Below, one piece after another: positions 1-13,659 of a DNA stretch of 64,000 nt. Source of the stretch: Acanthococcus lagerstroemiae (lineage: Eukaryota > Arthropoda > Insecta > Hemiptera > Eriococcidae); assembly GCA_031841125.1 (NCBI GenBank), contig CM063110.1, forward strand, positions 25,539,626 through 25,603,625. Direction: 5' to 3'. Below the pieces are notes generated by a model, which saw only the letters and a list, made by a program, of their open reading frames with translations, did no database searches and was not told where the DNA came from. Within the stretch, counting starts at the first letter, position 1. Each line of letters opens with the position of its first letter. Position numbers and translations under genes: made by a program.

Positions 1-1556
1 TAACAAAACTAATCCAACTCACTAAAACCAACTCACTTTAGCCCACGGTCTAGATGACTCGCGCAGCGGGTCAGCTAGTATTGTACAGGAGTCATTATTT
101 ATAATTATCATCTTGTGCCTGATTACTCTGAAGACAAGTTTCACAATGTGATTAAATCGTTTCAAAATGAACATTGTAGACTGTAGTGTTGCAGATACTA
201 GAAAACAGGAGAAAAACTCAAAACTCAAGCGTTTTTTTCCTTCTTTGCCCGAAAAGGGGATGTCCAATCTCCTCCCCCCCCCCATAGATTCGCCACCGAT
301 CACGCTAACTCTGTACAAGTGTCACTGTACCGATTTCGTTCAATATATTTTTATTACGTTTGCGTTTAGGTTTTTCTCTTTTTGTAGGCCCTTCGCGCGA
401 AACCTTTTATCTTTGCGTGCTATATATTTTTTCCCTTCGAGTAATACCAGTGAAGGGTAACTTATGCCTCAAATTCGTTGATGTTCTTATAAGGGAATCA
501 ACATTGATTTTGGGAATTTGAGTTTTAGTTAAGGGAGAGCCCTAAATATTATATTTTTTCTCTGATTGATGTTCTTAGGGTTGCGAAATCCATTCTTGAG
601 GTCATTTTCTCCCTTTTCTTTCACATTTGCGCTCCATGGAAGGCTGATTTTCAATTATTAAAATGTTGTTCCTATTTCCGCAATATTTATGTCTTGAATA
701 AGAGTTTTTTCGGTCGCCTGAGTTCGTTTTTGGAATTCATTTCTCTTCCCTTTACCCTGTGGGCTTCAAAAGGGGGTAATCTTGGGTAATCTTGAAATAT
801 TTCAATTTCCTCGTTCTTCTTATGTCTGTATGAGGGTTTCTTAGGTCGTTCAGTTCACTTTGGAGTTTCTTCTCGATTCTCCCTTACTTTTTGTACTCCA
901 CAGTGGATGATCTTTATTTCAATTTCTTTATCGAGACATAATATACGTGGAAATTAGAATCAGTTTCCTGTGAGGTCCAACGGAGAAGGGAGAGGCGAAA
1001 GAATTCCATGAATGAACTCGGCGACTCAAAAAAAAGAAGCTTTATTAAGGTACAAATAATGCGGGAATTAGAACAAGAAAACCCGTTCCTTGTGGGACCC
1101 GAAGGAGAAGAAAAAGATCTCAAAATGGTTTCAGCAATCCTGAATACCTACTATAATTTGAAAAAGAAAACAATTTCAGGCTTATATGAGGAGGGGGGGG
1201 GGGTCTTTCCACGATTGAAACTCAAATTCTAAAACCCAGTGCCAATTCCTATAAGAACTTCTATATTCTATACCCCTTTGAAACACGGGTCTTAATCTTC
1301 ATTATCGATTTTGCTCAAACACTTGGCAGAATATATATATGTTTTTTTAATATTTGGAACTAGAGATGAATTAATTTTTTTGACCAGAAGTATCTAAGGA
1401 CCACCCTACTGCATAGGCATTCACGTACCACGAGGTTATCGGACCAAAATTTGTTTTTATCTAATTTGAATAAATGGTTAAAGATTACGCGGTCAGTAAT
1501 TTTACCTAAAGGTGTGTAGTTTATTTTTCTTTAATTTAGGCATCTCACTTTTGCAG
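1..1556. other. Intron 2 / upstream sequence of P450 copy A, no exon found
   Basis: No P450 exon 1 or 2 is found here. The stretch 640-1,440 is diverged but alignable to intron 2 of copy B (about 15,720-15,790 and 16,640-17,060, continuing at 18,245). It shares blocks such as a G-run followed by a segment reading tttcc.cgattgaaa.tcaaattctaaaa. It therefore behaves as intron 2 of copy A, and exons 1-2 should lie left of the window. Positions 40-105 carry a GC-rich motif with a small hairpin (gactcgcgcagcgggtc) followed by agctag. This resembles Helitron-type ends, but no partner end is seen. Confidence 0.55.
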
Positions 1557-4500
1557 GTAATATTAACCTCCCGACAGAACATAGACAAAGCATTTGCATA
1601 TGAATCTTTCAAACCGTGGCTTGGAACCGGGCTACTAACTTCCAGCGGTGAGCTTTTTAGTTCTACGTTCGTTTACATGTTAATGAGGATAAGTAAGCAA
1701 TATATTTTACTCGATACTGATTGGAATTTTGAGGAATAATTCTGAAATTAAACTGTTGACGGTATCAAAAGTATGGTAATACCTAACTTGACGAAATGCC
1801 CATCGAAGTATTTTTAAAATGTTAAATAGCTGTTAATTCTTTAATCCTTCAAGTAGGTGCGAATACTGTCTTCATAGGTATCTATATAAATACAGCCTTG
1901 AAACAGATGTTTCGGTCCACCCACTGGGACATAGGCCTCCTTGATCAATCATTTTGATACAAGTGTTATAGTCTAATTCCCCTTGATGACAAGTCATTAC
2001 TGGGAATGGTTATGAAAGAGTTTTCCTTCTCAATAAGGGGCATGCAACTTGCATGGCACACCAGACTAGTCAGGTGTTAGTAGTCTATAGGTGTGGCTAA
2101 CCCAATTGTAGTCTTTTTGAATTCCGGCGGAACAATCAAACTGAACTCCACCTCTTACTACAATTGGTGTGGCTTGGTCTGATGTTAACGTTTTCATATA
2201 ACCTTCTGGTATTTCATTATTTTCTAATCATATCTTAATCTTAAAAATTCGCCGTCCGTATTGGGATTCGAACCTGCGTTTGATGGTTTGGGAGGCAACG
2301 TTCGAATCCACTCGGCCATCACCGGCGTACCAAAATTCAACTTCATATTTAAGTTAGAGATTCGGCAGTGAAAGAACAAAAGGCTCAAGTGTCGAGGTCA
2401 TTTTTATAAATCTGAAAACTTGACTTCGTGTATGTTTAATGGTTTTCTTATTTTTACATACCCACAGGTTCTGAAATGGGTAAATTATATATATAAAGTG
2501 AAAATGCTTATAACGAACACCGTTTAGAAAAAACTACTGCTTTTAACGATCAAACTGTTTTTTTCCGGCCAATCTCCATTTACTTCTGTGTTAAAAAATA
2601 TAGCGTAGAATGAACACGCTCACAACGAATTATCGGGTACAATGAACAGAATTTGGTGAACTTTGAGGGGTGGGTAACTGCTTACAACGAACTCAGCCGA
2701 TTTACTCGTATGAACATGAAGCGGCCTACAGGCATACGCAGCTTCTTGAATTTTTCTTTCAAGTTGTAACGAGTTTGCTGTACAATCTGCTAGATTTTGT
2801 TGACCCAGCTCTTCATAATAGTCCCTGTACCGTGTGCACTGTACTAATTTTCCAAAAACAGTTTTCATATTATAAAGCGTATCTTTTTTCCTCTCCGGTT
2901 TGAGCGAACAGTTCGTTGCAAGTAGTTTCTGATAGCACAAACTTCAGCTACAACGAACAAATTCTTTTTTTCACGTGCAGTTTGTTATAAGCGATTTCCA
3001 CTGTACGTATACTTATTGTGTACTTTACATATATGCATACCTAATGACATCATAAATCTTATAAAAATTGAGCCTTCTTGTGTTATGAGCAGGTTCCAAA
3101 TGGCACAAACGAAGAAAAATGTTGACGCCGGCATTCCACTTTTCTATATTGCAGACATTCTTTCCCATATTTGTGGAGAACGCTGACGTTTTGACAAAGA
3201 AACTGGAATATAATTTGAATAAAGAAGAATTTGATGTACTCCCGTTCATAAGCAAATGTACTTTGGACATCATCTGCGGTACTTGTCATTTTATCATATT
3301 CCATCTTTCATAAGTTTGCATCCCAACTTTTTGGAGGACATCTTCTATACCAGCTATTACAAGCAAGAACATCGTTACATTACCGCAAGTCTCACTTTTA
3401 TTACTTCTACATTAACTATATAAAATCATTAAATGGTTCACAATTAATTTCAGAAGCAGCAATGGGAGTGAAACTAAATGCGCAAAGCGGAGGAACACCC
3501 GAATACATTGAGAGCGTTCATAAGTAAGTGTACATGCTCGTGAATAATTGAGAGTAAGTTATTAAATCTCCAGTGAGAACTCGAAAGGAGTGATGAATAA
3601 CCCGACGCGCAAAATCCCGCTAGTTACCCGTAACTAAAAGGGAACCAAGGGTAACTGAAGGGTTTCTGAGTAATGTGTGGGTAACCGAGGCATACGAATG
3701 GGTAACTTTCCTACGGGTAACTATAGGGTAACTGATTGCGTATCAGGATGCGCAAAATCCCTGTAGTTACCCGGGTAACTAAAGGGAAACCAAGGGTAAC
3801 GGATGGGTTTCTGAGTAATCAGAGGGTAATTTGAGTATAATCGAGGGTTGCAAATGGGTAACTTTTCCGCGGGTAACTAGAGGGTAACTGATTGCGTATT
3901 GGGAATTCAGCGTAACATTAACCGCAATCAATAGGTACCACGTACATTATTGAAAAGTTATAGATCCCATTAATTTAGATACTACCCAGGGCCGTAGTGA
4001 TGCAAACTTATCAAGAGGGCCCGAGAATCAAAGATTTTCCAACCAGTATTGAGCAAAAAAAGAAGAGAAAAAAAACTTTCAAGCTACGTGAATATGCCAA
4101 CTAAGCACCTGAAATTACCTGGACCAACAACTCTGGGAGAAGGCTAATGAAAAGCGGCTAGCTGCCCTGATGCTCCTCCATGGCTACAGGCCTACACCTG
4201 AGTATTGACATCGGCCATTTTCCGTCGCTTGATGCTCGACGATTCACAATAAATCACTACCATCAACTGGGGTATCTTGGAACAGCCTTGTAACTTGCGA
4301 CACACCAACTGGCTTGCACAGTATCCGTGAATTTCGACCATCCATTGCTCATGTTCACAAGTGACCGAAGAGGTTCAGGGGTCAGCTTAGGTGGGCAAGT
4401 AAGGTGGCTCCTACACATGTCTGCTTGTGTGTTCCAAGTTACCCGGCTGTTCCAAGATACCCCATTTGAAGATATGCGAAACGTTCCGAGTATTGAATTG

Positions 4501-7500
4501 TGAATCGTTGAGCACTAAGCGGCTGAAAATGGCGTATCTCAATAATTGGGTGTTTCCTGATGCTCTAGACTATAAAACTATGCGTTGCTGTACCAACTGG
4601 CAATTCCTACAATTACCAACACAACTGTGTGTTCGAATTCCAATATGTAACTGAAGTGCAGCTTGAGCATCTGTACTTTTTACCTTGTAGGAGACGGACT
4701 ACGTTTTTGTTTTTTGTTTGGAATTACTTAGTCTTTTGCGATCACTCCCGTTGAAAAACATTGCGGCGTGCCTTAACGAAATTTGTGGTGCGACAGTGAC
4801 CGATATTATAACTATTGCTTGCATATAGTCACTCCTCCAAAACCGACCCCTTAAAAATATTCAGTATGTACGTGCCACATTTTTGGGAAAATGTAACTGG
4901 AAACATCTTTTTTCTTCTTGTTCCTAACGATAATATTATGGCTCTGCAGAATGACTAAAATAATAATGGCGAAAATACGAAATCCTTTTTTGTGGATAGA
5001 AATGCTCTACGCCATTAGTAACACTAAGAAACAAGAAATGGATTCCTTAAAAACATTACATAAGATGTCGTTGAGTGTAAGTATTTTTATTTTCTACATT
5101 ATAATTATTTATGTCGTAACTGTTGTGTAGCGTAGGTAGTGTACATACTTATAGGTACCTTCTAAGTGTGAATCTTCGAGGACCAAGTGTATAGGGTCTT
5201 TCAGAATAAACGCTCACGAGGAAAATGCTTTTTTTTTTTACATTTCTTATTGAATAACATTTTCAATATGTGCTCCCTCATTTTCAACTAGATGCTGTAA
5301 GCGAGTCGAACACTTCCTAATACAAAGCTCCAACATTCCGACTTCGATACTGTCATCCTATGTTCTTCAATCGCTTACATTGTGACACAATTAGATGCGC
5401 TAACTGACTTATCTACGGTTTTCTTTGCACTGTTATTCAATGGGAAATACGAGTACAAAGCTGTTATCCGTGGAACACATTAATTTCTTCAGGCAGGTTA
5501 ATTATATTTTTCGCGTAAGCATTTATCCTGAACGACCTTGCAATGGCAGATTCTCGGAGGTGCATTCTGATGGCGGATCTTCCCATCGTCATTACTCAAG
5601 ATAAGAGACAGCTTTCAACAAAATAATCAAAATAACTTCTATCTCTAAATTACATAGGTATTTATTCTACTGTGCAGGTTATACAACAGAGAAAACTGCA
5701 GCGGACAGAAGAAAAGTTTCAGAGAGTTCCAGTGAATGATCTCAAATTTGGTAACTACGAGTAATACAATCTAAACTCCCACTCTCTAAAGAGAATAGGA
5801 TCACAGAGAATAGAGCTTGAGAACACGTTTTTATGTAGGGTGAATGTTACCTACTGTTTGCAGTTTTCCTGACTGTAATTTTTAAAAGTATATCTTACCG
5901 TTAATATAATAGAAACCTACATCAATATATTCATTTGTGCATTTGGTACTAACAAATATTTACTGGGGAGATATAAAGAAAAAACAGCACGGAAAATAAT
6001 AATTCATCAGTCAAAAAGTTCATAAGAACATCATTTTCTCATTGACCATCTGTACGTAGTTAATTACTTGAATCTTTTCAGAACGGATCGGGAAAAAAGC
6101 ATTTTTAGATATGATGTTGGATATCTCAGAAGAATCGGATATCGAAATGTCTGATGAAGACATCCGAGAAGAAGTGGATACATTTATGTTCGAGGTACCT
6201 ACCTTATTTATTCGCTGATTGTAATTCATATTTAGCTACTTATCTGTTTACTTTGTTGACCCTTTCTGAGCACGTTCGATGTGGTACAATTTGTTGAGCC
6301 ACCAAGGTACAAGAACAAAGAAAAAGGATAGCACATGAGCACAAATAGCCTATCAAGACTGGAGAGTTAAAATTTTATTTCGCTCGTTTCACTCACGAGT
6401 TTCTATCCGAGTAGAATAACTCCGGCCCTTTCGCCCTCCGCGTATAAGTTTTTGTGAGATGGGGAGAGGTCGCAGCCTCCTCACTTATTTGCACTGATGA
6501 GGTAGCTAATTAAATTCTTGAAAAAAACAAAAAAACAAAAAAAAACAAAAAAAAAACAAGCAAATCATTAACTTAGAATCTTGTTTTGCAGTTCCATTTT
6601 TACTTCAGCAAGAAAATAAAAATCAGCTAACTCCCCCCTAGCGAAGATTTTTGTAAATGTCGCTGATAAATAAAAAATATACGGTAGTGCTCAGTGGCAG
6701 GATAATCAGTGCAATTGGTAGTGAGCTCGCAGGGTGGGAATTGTTAGCGGACTTACAGTGTTCTGTTCCAAGACAATTGACTTGACTAGCGGTGAGCGGC
6801 GCCCACTGGCAGTACATGAACTGGCAATGGAATCAGCAATACAGCAGTGGCCGCATAGTCAGCTTACTTTTGGCAAGTCAGCGGACTGACTGTAAGACCA
6901 CCAAATTTCTTTTTATTATTTTCCTCTTTTGCATTGTTTTTTGTTTTGTTTTTTTTTTGGTTAAAGGTCCCTTCCATAATTGGTTTTGGCTGTTGGAGGG
7001 ACCAAAGTAAACAAATAAATAAATAAATAAAAATACTTTAGGAGCAGTGGTAATAGAACAACCCCCCCCCCCCCCAAATAAAAAAGAAAAATTATTCAGC
7101 CAGTTGGTAAAAATGTGCATTAAAAGATTTCAGAAACAAGAGTCACGAAATTTTAGGAGGCTTACGAAATTTTTTCAAGATTTTTGATTGTGTCTTCCAC
7201 TTTGGAAAGATGAGAAAACTTTTTTATTTTCCCCCGTTTTCCTTGTCGACTTGGCCCCTTCCCCCTGTTGGAGCCTATGTCAGTAACACTGGGTTAACGC
7301 TGGTAGCCCACTGTTATGTTTATAGTCATCAAGAATTTTTCTCAAAAATTGTGTTGACAGTAAAACCTGTGGTAGCACTGACACGGCATTCCTTGTGGGA
7401 ATAAGCCTGTCAATCAACTTTTGTGATACATTAATTGAAGGGTTCATGTGAAAAGCAACCTTGGTCAGTTTTGGAATTCCGATTTTGTAGACAGATAGCG

Positions 7501-10500
7501 CTATCCACAGTCATTATGCCCGACATAATAGTGCATTTGAATGGGACCCATTTATCGGCCCACAATGGTAATGTTGAATTCACGAAAGAAATATGCTGTT
7601 TGCACGAAATATATGAATGACAAGCGCAGTAACAAGTACGAAACAGAAAAATAAAGAGTTTGAAGAAAAAATTAAACTTCAGAACGCAGTATAATTCACT
7701 TACACGATAAAATAAAATACGCCCGGAATTTTAATACCTTCTACACACAATGAAAAAAAGAGACACGATATTACTGCGCCCGAAATAAAAAGTTCAAATT
7801 CTCGGCCTCCATCATACTTGCCACAAATTTACAATTGCGCACAAATTAATGTCAAAATCAAATTTTGGAGCAATAAAAATCTATGAATCGATTGTCCCCC
7901 TCCTCAGGAGCCACAAAATTAGATTAAGAGCCAAACCGATATCAAAAACGAATTCGTTGAATTCGAAACCCTTCGATGATCTCGATGGGGTCATTCGCAT
8001 AAATAATAGGTCTAAAAATTCCTAATGTACTTACTGTAATAAAGGGTTATTTTTACACGCCCACTCTTTTTTGTTCTCTCAACCGAAGCCCTGAAATCCG
8101 TCCTTTCGAGCATTACCTCAGAGCTCCCCTCTATGGCGTTTCTAAAGTACTTACGAAAAAATTCTTAGTGATCGTTTTTATAGAAAATTGGATCCCTCTT
8201 AAACTCATGGATCTCCTATCTCCACGAGTCTGTACGTTATCCGCGATGACGTATAATTTTTGTGTTTAAACAACATAATATACCGTATGCAAGTCATTTC
8301 GTGATATCGATTTTAAAACTCGTAATTTAAACTTTTTTTTTCGTGGCTTCACATTTTGTTCAATCACACTTTTTATTTCGTGCTATTTAATACTTCCCCA
8401 TTTGAATGAGGCAACATCTGTCAGCAAACTCACACTGACAGTTCTCCTAGTTAAAGTGAACTTATACTGCGTAAAGTTGAAATTTCACAACTGACTCTTA
8501 GGGTTGTTTTTCACATGAACCATTCATACATTATTAAATAAGTCACCCTTAACTGAATTGAAGGAATATTAATGAGTTATTCTATCACAGGGTCATGACA
8601 CTACATCATCAGCTATATCTACGGCGATTCATTTCTTGGGATCTCATTCAGACATTCAAGTAATCGTACTTGCACTACCTTCTGTATCTAATTAAATTTC
8701 TGCTAAAACGGGTTGAAATTCCCGAAACTGCGCGAGAAATTAAACCAAAACCGTGGTATAGTTTTGAAGAGAACTCCAGTTTCTTACTTTTGTCCTTTTT
8801 TCGCGTTATGTATTCAGGATGAAGTTGCTCAAGAATTGTTTTCGGTATTCGGAGCTTCAGATCGATGTCCGACCATGAATGATATTTCTCAATTGAAATA
8901 TTTGGAAAAAGTGATCAAAGAAAGCTTAAGATTATGTCCACCAGTACCTGCCATAGCAAGAACACTGTCTGAAGATGTGCATATTGGTAAAAAAAAAATA
9001 ATAAAAAAATGATAATAATAAATAAAAAATTCGGTTCTTCATTATTATAGGGAACCACTAATGCCGAGAACAGTGATGTAGTATAACATCTGTTATTTGT
9101 ACTATTATAGTTTGATAGAGAAAGAGACGCAAGGATGGCACAATCGAATGTGTGTTGTTTTTTAATACGATTCAAGAAATGAAAAAATGAAAAAAAAATC
9201 CGTGATTCGCCAGAGAGTTGATTTGTCAGTTTGATGTGTGATTTCTCCTTTTAGGTGGTTATCTAATACCCTCTGGAACTCAAACAGTAATCAGCGTCGT
9301 TGGTGTGCACCGAGATCCGAGTCATTATCCTAATCCTGAAAAATTTGACCCAGAGAACTTTTCTTTGGAAAATTGTGCAAAAAGACATCCTTTCGCTTTC
9401 ATACCATTCAGTGCGGGACCTCGAAACTGCATTGGTAAGTTTCTTACTAATGTTATTCCTAGTTCCTACCTTCTATTTAGGTGGTTAGTAAAATAATTTT
9501 CTGGTGTTAAGTAATTGACGTATGCACTTGCTTATTGTTCGAATTGGAGGATCATGATCACCCAATGTTTTTTAGGTAACATACGTTCTCCTAATATTTT
9601 TGAACTAGGCGGCTTTCATGACAAGAATTTAAATCGCGATGTCTTGACCCGACAGCCATTATCATCATCGTCGTCATCATATAATTAATAAGCATAATTG
9701 TAATCTGTGGTCTATTCCTCAATCTTTCGTCATTACGGTGTGTATCGGAGTTTGATTGACAAACCCGATTGGCAAAGCAAAACCGCCACGATTTTATGAA
9801 TAAAGCTGTCTAAATGCTACCCTCATGAGCCGTCATTGCGGAAATAAAAAATCGAAAAGTCAGTTGAAGATCTCCACCACTGCACAATATTGAGGTACTC
9901 ACAGCAATGTACAACAGAGCTTTTTGTTTGATTGAGTCAAGCCTGATGAGAGGGGCGGGTTTCCCTCTGGCCCCGGTCTTGGAAGGGGGCTAACCGCAAA
10001 TACCAGAAAAGCAAAGAATATATGAAAATAATCAAAAACAATTTTTATGAAGCAAAGCGAAATAAAACTGAACAAAAACATTGCTAAGCAATCGATGCGG
10101 TTGGGTCGTTCCCCTAGGCCCGGGTTGAGGAAACTGTCCTCTCATTTTGTGGTCACCGTGGTGATCTACACTGGATCTTTCTTATTGTTTAGCAAATCGC
10201 CAAGGTAGCCAACTAGCAATCTATATTAAGAGGTGGAATTTAATCGAGATTAACATTGTGATTATTTTATGTCATTCTTGCCGAGCGGGTATAATTCAGT
10301 GTTCACCGAGCTGACTGTCAAAAAAGTCTAGTTATTTACTTTTTATACTCAGGGTGACTAAGTAAAATCATGTGATAACAAAGTAGTACTGGAGCAAGCA
10401 GATCTGTATCTAGAGAAGTCTTGTATTATCTCTGCTTACCCGTTTTTTATCAATTAATTTCTAACTAAACATAATTTTGAACTTCAAGCAAACGTAATGT

Positions 10501-12206
10501 CTTTTAATGGCTTATTTACTGATGACAATAACGAATATTGCGTACTGTAACGCGGGGTGACTTGACACATGTGTGTTTTCATTACCTGTAGAAGCGCTAG
10601 GGAAAGAATGGAGCACGTGGCAACACTGACACGTGACTCGTATGTTGTAATTATCGTGTAAAACCAACTCGGTGTAATTCCGTTAATTTCAGGCAGCGTT
10701 ATGAGGTCGTTTGTGCAAAATTTCAAAAAGCATATCAAAATCACATTAGGTCTGTGAGTATAAATCTCCTGGTGGGATGGAAACCATGTTTCCTATGCTG
10801 CACCTGTAGAGCGCGCATTTCTGTCATCCAGATGCCCCCGGTGCCAATGAAAAGCTTATGGCAATCAGTTTGTTTACAACGGGGCATTCGCATGACAGAA
10901 ACGCGCGTGAACGCGCGCGTCACATGATATAGCGCGCTGTACAGTTCCACGCTCGTATAATGTAAATAATCCGATTTCTATCTCTCCAGGAGATTTATAC
11001 TCAAGGCATCAGGTACAGAAATTGTTTTAGATAATGAGTGAAAATTGAGGGAAATTGTGTGTGTGTGTGTGTTTGATGTAATTACACGCAGAATTTGATC
11101 GCAGTCATAATGAAAGTAAACAATCGTGTATTAATGAACATAGGGACGTAGCAAGTGATGAAAAATTGTAAAAAGGAACAAGAAGGGGGTAACTTTGGAC
11201 ACATTTGTTTATCTGTTCTTCAAGCCAGTAAGTGATCAATATCAATGTTCTATTTTATGCTAGTGAATGAAGAAGTACATATCGAATATTTACACATTTC
11301 AGAGGTTCCGAGGACGTATTATGTTTGTATGTCAGAGTTTTCGCTTTTCAAAGGAAAGACCTCATTTCATTTCTTCTTATGATTTTTGAAATAAAGAGTA
11401 CTGTTCTCATGGCAATATTTCCTAGATTTTTTGCAAAGGTACATTCGTACACGTAGTACATCGTTTTAAGGTTGCTTAACACTTGTAATAGACAACGCTG
11501 TATTTTCAACCCCCCCCCCCCCCCCGTGCATTCATGAACATGTGCACTGTCACCCCATCGCGGTACCACCCAGCGCCCTTATTTTATGATTCTGCGGAAT
11601 AATTTGTGGTTGGAGATGTTACAATCAATCGGAGAATATATTCACAATGTCCCATTAAAATAAAAAAAAATATCTCCCCAGTTTTTACAGTCTATAAAGC
11701 ATGTCAAACTTGAAAGTACAGAAAAAAGTGAGCAAAGTCACCCCGTGTTACGGTATTTGAAACGCTTGATTGTTGGCCGTTATTTTTTTATAGACCTGAG
11801 AAATTTTACTTTTGGGCCACGGCAAAGTCTCGGTATGAGCCGAAATTTTTGAAAAAATTAAAATTTATTCTGATGACAGTAAGTGTTACACTTGTAATGT
11901 TGTAAAAGTGAAATGAACCTCCCTCCCCCTTCATAACAAGTTTTGCTACGCCACTGCTGGAATATAAAACTCTCTTCCCTTTCTGTGCGCATTTTACATT
12001 ACCTACCTAGTTAAGTGAATTTTATGTGAATTATTTTTATAGGTCAAAAATTTGCAAAGTTGGAAGAAAAGGTGATTCTTTCAACGCTGCTTAGAAAGTA
12101 CAAAATTACTGCTCTGCAGGCGTTTCAAGATATGTGTCTTGTTCCGGAAACAGTTTTGCGCCCAGACAATGGAGTAAAAATTAAAATATCTCGAAGAACG
12201 CTGTGA
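1557..12206 (+). CDS. Cytochrome P450, CYP4 family (CYP4C-like), tandem copy A, 5'-incomplete in window
   Basis: Microsomal heme-thiolate monooxygenase of the CYP4 family; the substrate cannot be read from sequence (family members act on fatty acids, hormones or xenobiotics). Ten exons are seen: 1557-1647, 3093-3278, 3454-3523, 4950-5076, 5678-5750, 6082-6194, 8591-8659, 8818-8986, 9255-9434, 12043-12206 (TGA). All have AG/GT borders and join in phase to about 413 codons without a stop. Lengths and phases equal exons 3-12 of copy B. Visible motifs: WHKRR in helix C, the 13-residue signature [13 protein letters not shown] split by intron 8 after the heme-linking Glu, ESLR (ExxR) in helix [10 protein letters not shown], and heme loop [10 protein letters not shown] split by intron 11. 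Exons 1-2 (anchor and first substrate-recognition part) must lie left of position 1. About 40 residues differ from copy B, mostly in exons 3, 6, 7 and 12. AATAAA at 12,610 is a possible poly(A) signal. Confidence 0.93.
1885..2327 (-). mobile_element. tRNA-derived SINE inserted in intron 3 of copy A
   Basis: Read on the minus strand, the right end (about 2,327 down to 2,250) resembles a tRNA: an A-box-like tggccgagtgg is followed by a B-box-like ggttcgaatcc. The tail runs left to about 1,885. Copy B has an empty site: its intron 3 runs directly from the sequence matching A 1,885 into gtaccaaaatt (B about 18,670-18,690). The pol III boxes give the orientation. No clean target duplication was found, so the borders are approximate. 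Confidence 0.6.
3607..3903. repeat. GGGTAAC-rich tandem minisatellite, two units of ~143 bp
   Basis: Two head-to-tail units begin with gcgcaaaatccc at 3,607 and 3,750. Each is built of degenerate gggtaac(t) octamers and ends in gggtaactgattgcgtat. It lies in intron 5 of copy A. The same two-unit array occurs in inverted orientation at 13,660-13,947. Confidence 0.85.
4203..4545. mobile_element. Foldback (MITE-like) element in intron 5 of copy A
   Basis: Long imperfect inverted repeats: ggggtatcttggaacagcc (about 4,270) pairs with ggctgttccaagatacccc (about 4,447), and the outer cattttc...gattcacaat block pairs with attgtgaatcgtt...gaaaatg. The unit folds over about 340 bp. Copy B intron 5 has no counterpart. 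There is no ORF of transposase type, so it is non-autonomous. The borders are by eye. Confidence 0.6.
6195..8590. other. Intron 8 of copy A, repeat-rich, no gene seen
   Basis: Contains A-rich runs (6,520-6,560), a C-run at 7,062-7,076 and short AT-rich stretches. Parts align to the shorter intron 8 of copy B (25,109-25,933), for example the segment near 7,210-7,400 with B 25,620-25,850. No other exon or RNA gene was recognised. Confidence 0.5.
10545..11753. mobile_element. TA-flanked TIR DNA transposon, non-autonomous, in intron 11 of copy A
   Basis: The left end ctgtaacgcggggtgactt and the right end (reverse complement) ccgtaacacggggtgactt form near-perfect inverted termini. Each is bordered by TA, as expected of the Tc1/mariner (IS630) superfamily. 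Copy B is uninterrupted at the equivalent place (about 28,535: ttattgtgtatctgaaacac), which acts as an empty site. The 1.2 kb interior has no long ORF, so no transposase is supported. It contains a nested foldback element (10,755-11,003) and a C-run at 11,511-11,525. Confidence 0.72.
10755..11003. mobile_element. Nested ~249-bp foldback MITE with 18-bp perfect TIRs
   Basis: tgagtataaatctcctgg at 10,755-10,772 is the exact reverse complement of 10,986-11,003. A second inner inverted pair (gcgcgcatttctgtcat / atgacagaaacgcgcg) makes nearly the whole unit self-complementary. It sits inside the TA-flanked element. No clear target duplication is seen. Confidence 0.75.
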
Positions 12207-12998
12207 GGTTGTATTACAAGATGGAGCAAATGAATCCTCAACGAGGTTTATGAAGCTGCATACTAACGAAGGCATGTGCTAACTGTGATTCTAATGTACA
12301 ATTCCGAAAATGTTCATATATTTACTTCGGGGCTTCTCTCACATCTGTCTGTGTTTCTTTATCAGGGCGCCCAACAATTTTTTGTATTTTTATAGTAGGT
12401 TACTCGACTCGGCGTGTTTCAAGCTGGAGAAAGCTGCCCTCCCCCAAGAGCTTCAGACGTGGGAAGATGATGAGATCAAAAAGAATGAATACAGTTTCCC
12501 TTTCAGTGCTACTCTGAGTTCATATTATGGTAATCAAATTATATTTTAGATCAACATAAAAAGAGGCCAGATTAAAGCATTTTTGAAAAAAAAAACATCA
12601 GATGAAATTAATAAAGAACGCAAATGCGTATTAAAACAAGGATCATTATAAACTTTGCTAGATCAAATTAGTAACTAGTATCCGACTGTCATTCGGTAAA
12701 AAGGGTATCTTAAGAAAGTATTGAAGGAAACCCCTATTCTTAGATTCAATTCTCCAATAACATAACGATATTAATTATATTGATGATATTATAAAGTCAT
12801 CGGCATTTGAAAAAAATATAATGATATTTAATATTATGAACTGAAAGAATTAGATCGTGTTGTGTGATATTAATGATTTTTATAATATTAGTGATATATT
12901 ACAGAATATCAAGTGATATTGCCCATACCTAATTTGCATTTGTTGTCTGAATTTGGCGGCGATGCTCTGTTGCCGATATATATATATTTTTTAATTGC

Positions 12999-13189
12999 GG
13001 AAATTGGTTAAAAAATGACTCTACCTCAAAGTTGAGGTAGGATGGGAATTGGCCACAAATAATTGAGTCATAACCGGATCGTATTACCAAATAAGAAGTG
13101 CAAAATAGGAAAAAATAATGGGTGGTCATCTTGCCTCCATGCGTCATTTTGCCCCCTCTACCCTAGAGTCATTTTTCAACTAATTTTCC
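12999..13189. mobile_element. Small foldback element with ~25-bp imperfect TIRs
   Basis: ggaaattggttaaaaaatga (12,999 onward) pairs with tcatttttcaactaattttc ending near 13,188. The short palindrome ctacctcaaagttgaggtag follows at 13,021. No coding capacity; family unknown. Confidence 0.5.
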
Positions 13190-13659
13190 CCATTTGTGTA
13201 ACGTGTATTCCGGCAACAACGCGTCTGGCAGTGTTCTCAGAAGCATCAGTACACAGCGGGTGCTGAAGAAGAAGCCTGAATGAGTTCTAAATAATTCCAA
13301 AAGATACTAGCATGAGCATTGCGGATTGAAGAGTCTTAGGCACTCTTAAAGACGTGATGAACGTCAAAAATTCCCTAGAAATTGTCAGCCAGTCTGCCAG
13401 TCGAGAATCTAGTAAGCTGAAAAATTTGACCTAATAGTACACTTAACAAGTTATATTTAAATATATTTTTAAAGGAAATAAGAAAAGAGTCAGTAGGAAA
13501 CAAATTTTTCAAAACTCCCTAGTATTGCTCTTCTATCTTCTGACTCAATCACTATCAACAGTAGACGGGAGGAGAAGGTAATCCTATAAAAATTAAAAAA
13601 CATTCCAAAATGAGAATTTTTCAGGCTAATACCCAACTGATATAACTAAGCACTATATC

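Noticed and set aside
1008..1232. 74-codon frame upstream of copy A as possible exon
   Set aside because: The homologous part of copy B is interrupted, it ends in a G-run, and it does not match exon 1 or 2 of copy B.
2250..2328. tRNA gene on the minus strand
   Set aside because: A- and B-box-like sequence is present but no cloverleaf with paired acceptor stem; copy B lacks the whole segment, so it is a SINE head.
3607..3903. CRISPR-like or telomeric array
   Set aside because: Units are full-length tandem repeats without unique spacers, and the word gggtaac differs from the insect telomere repeat ttagg.
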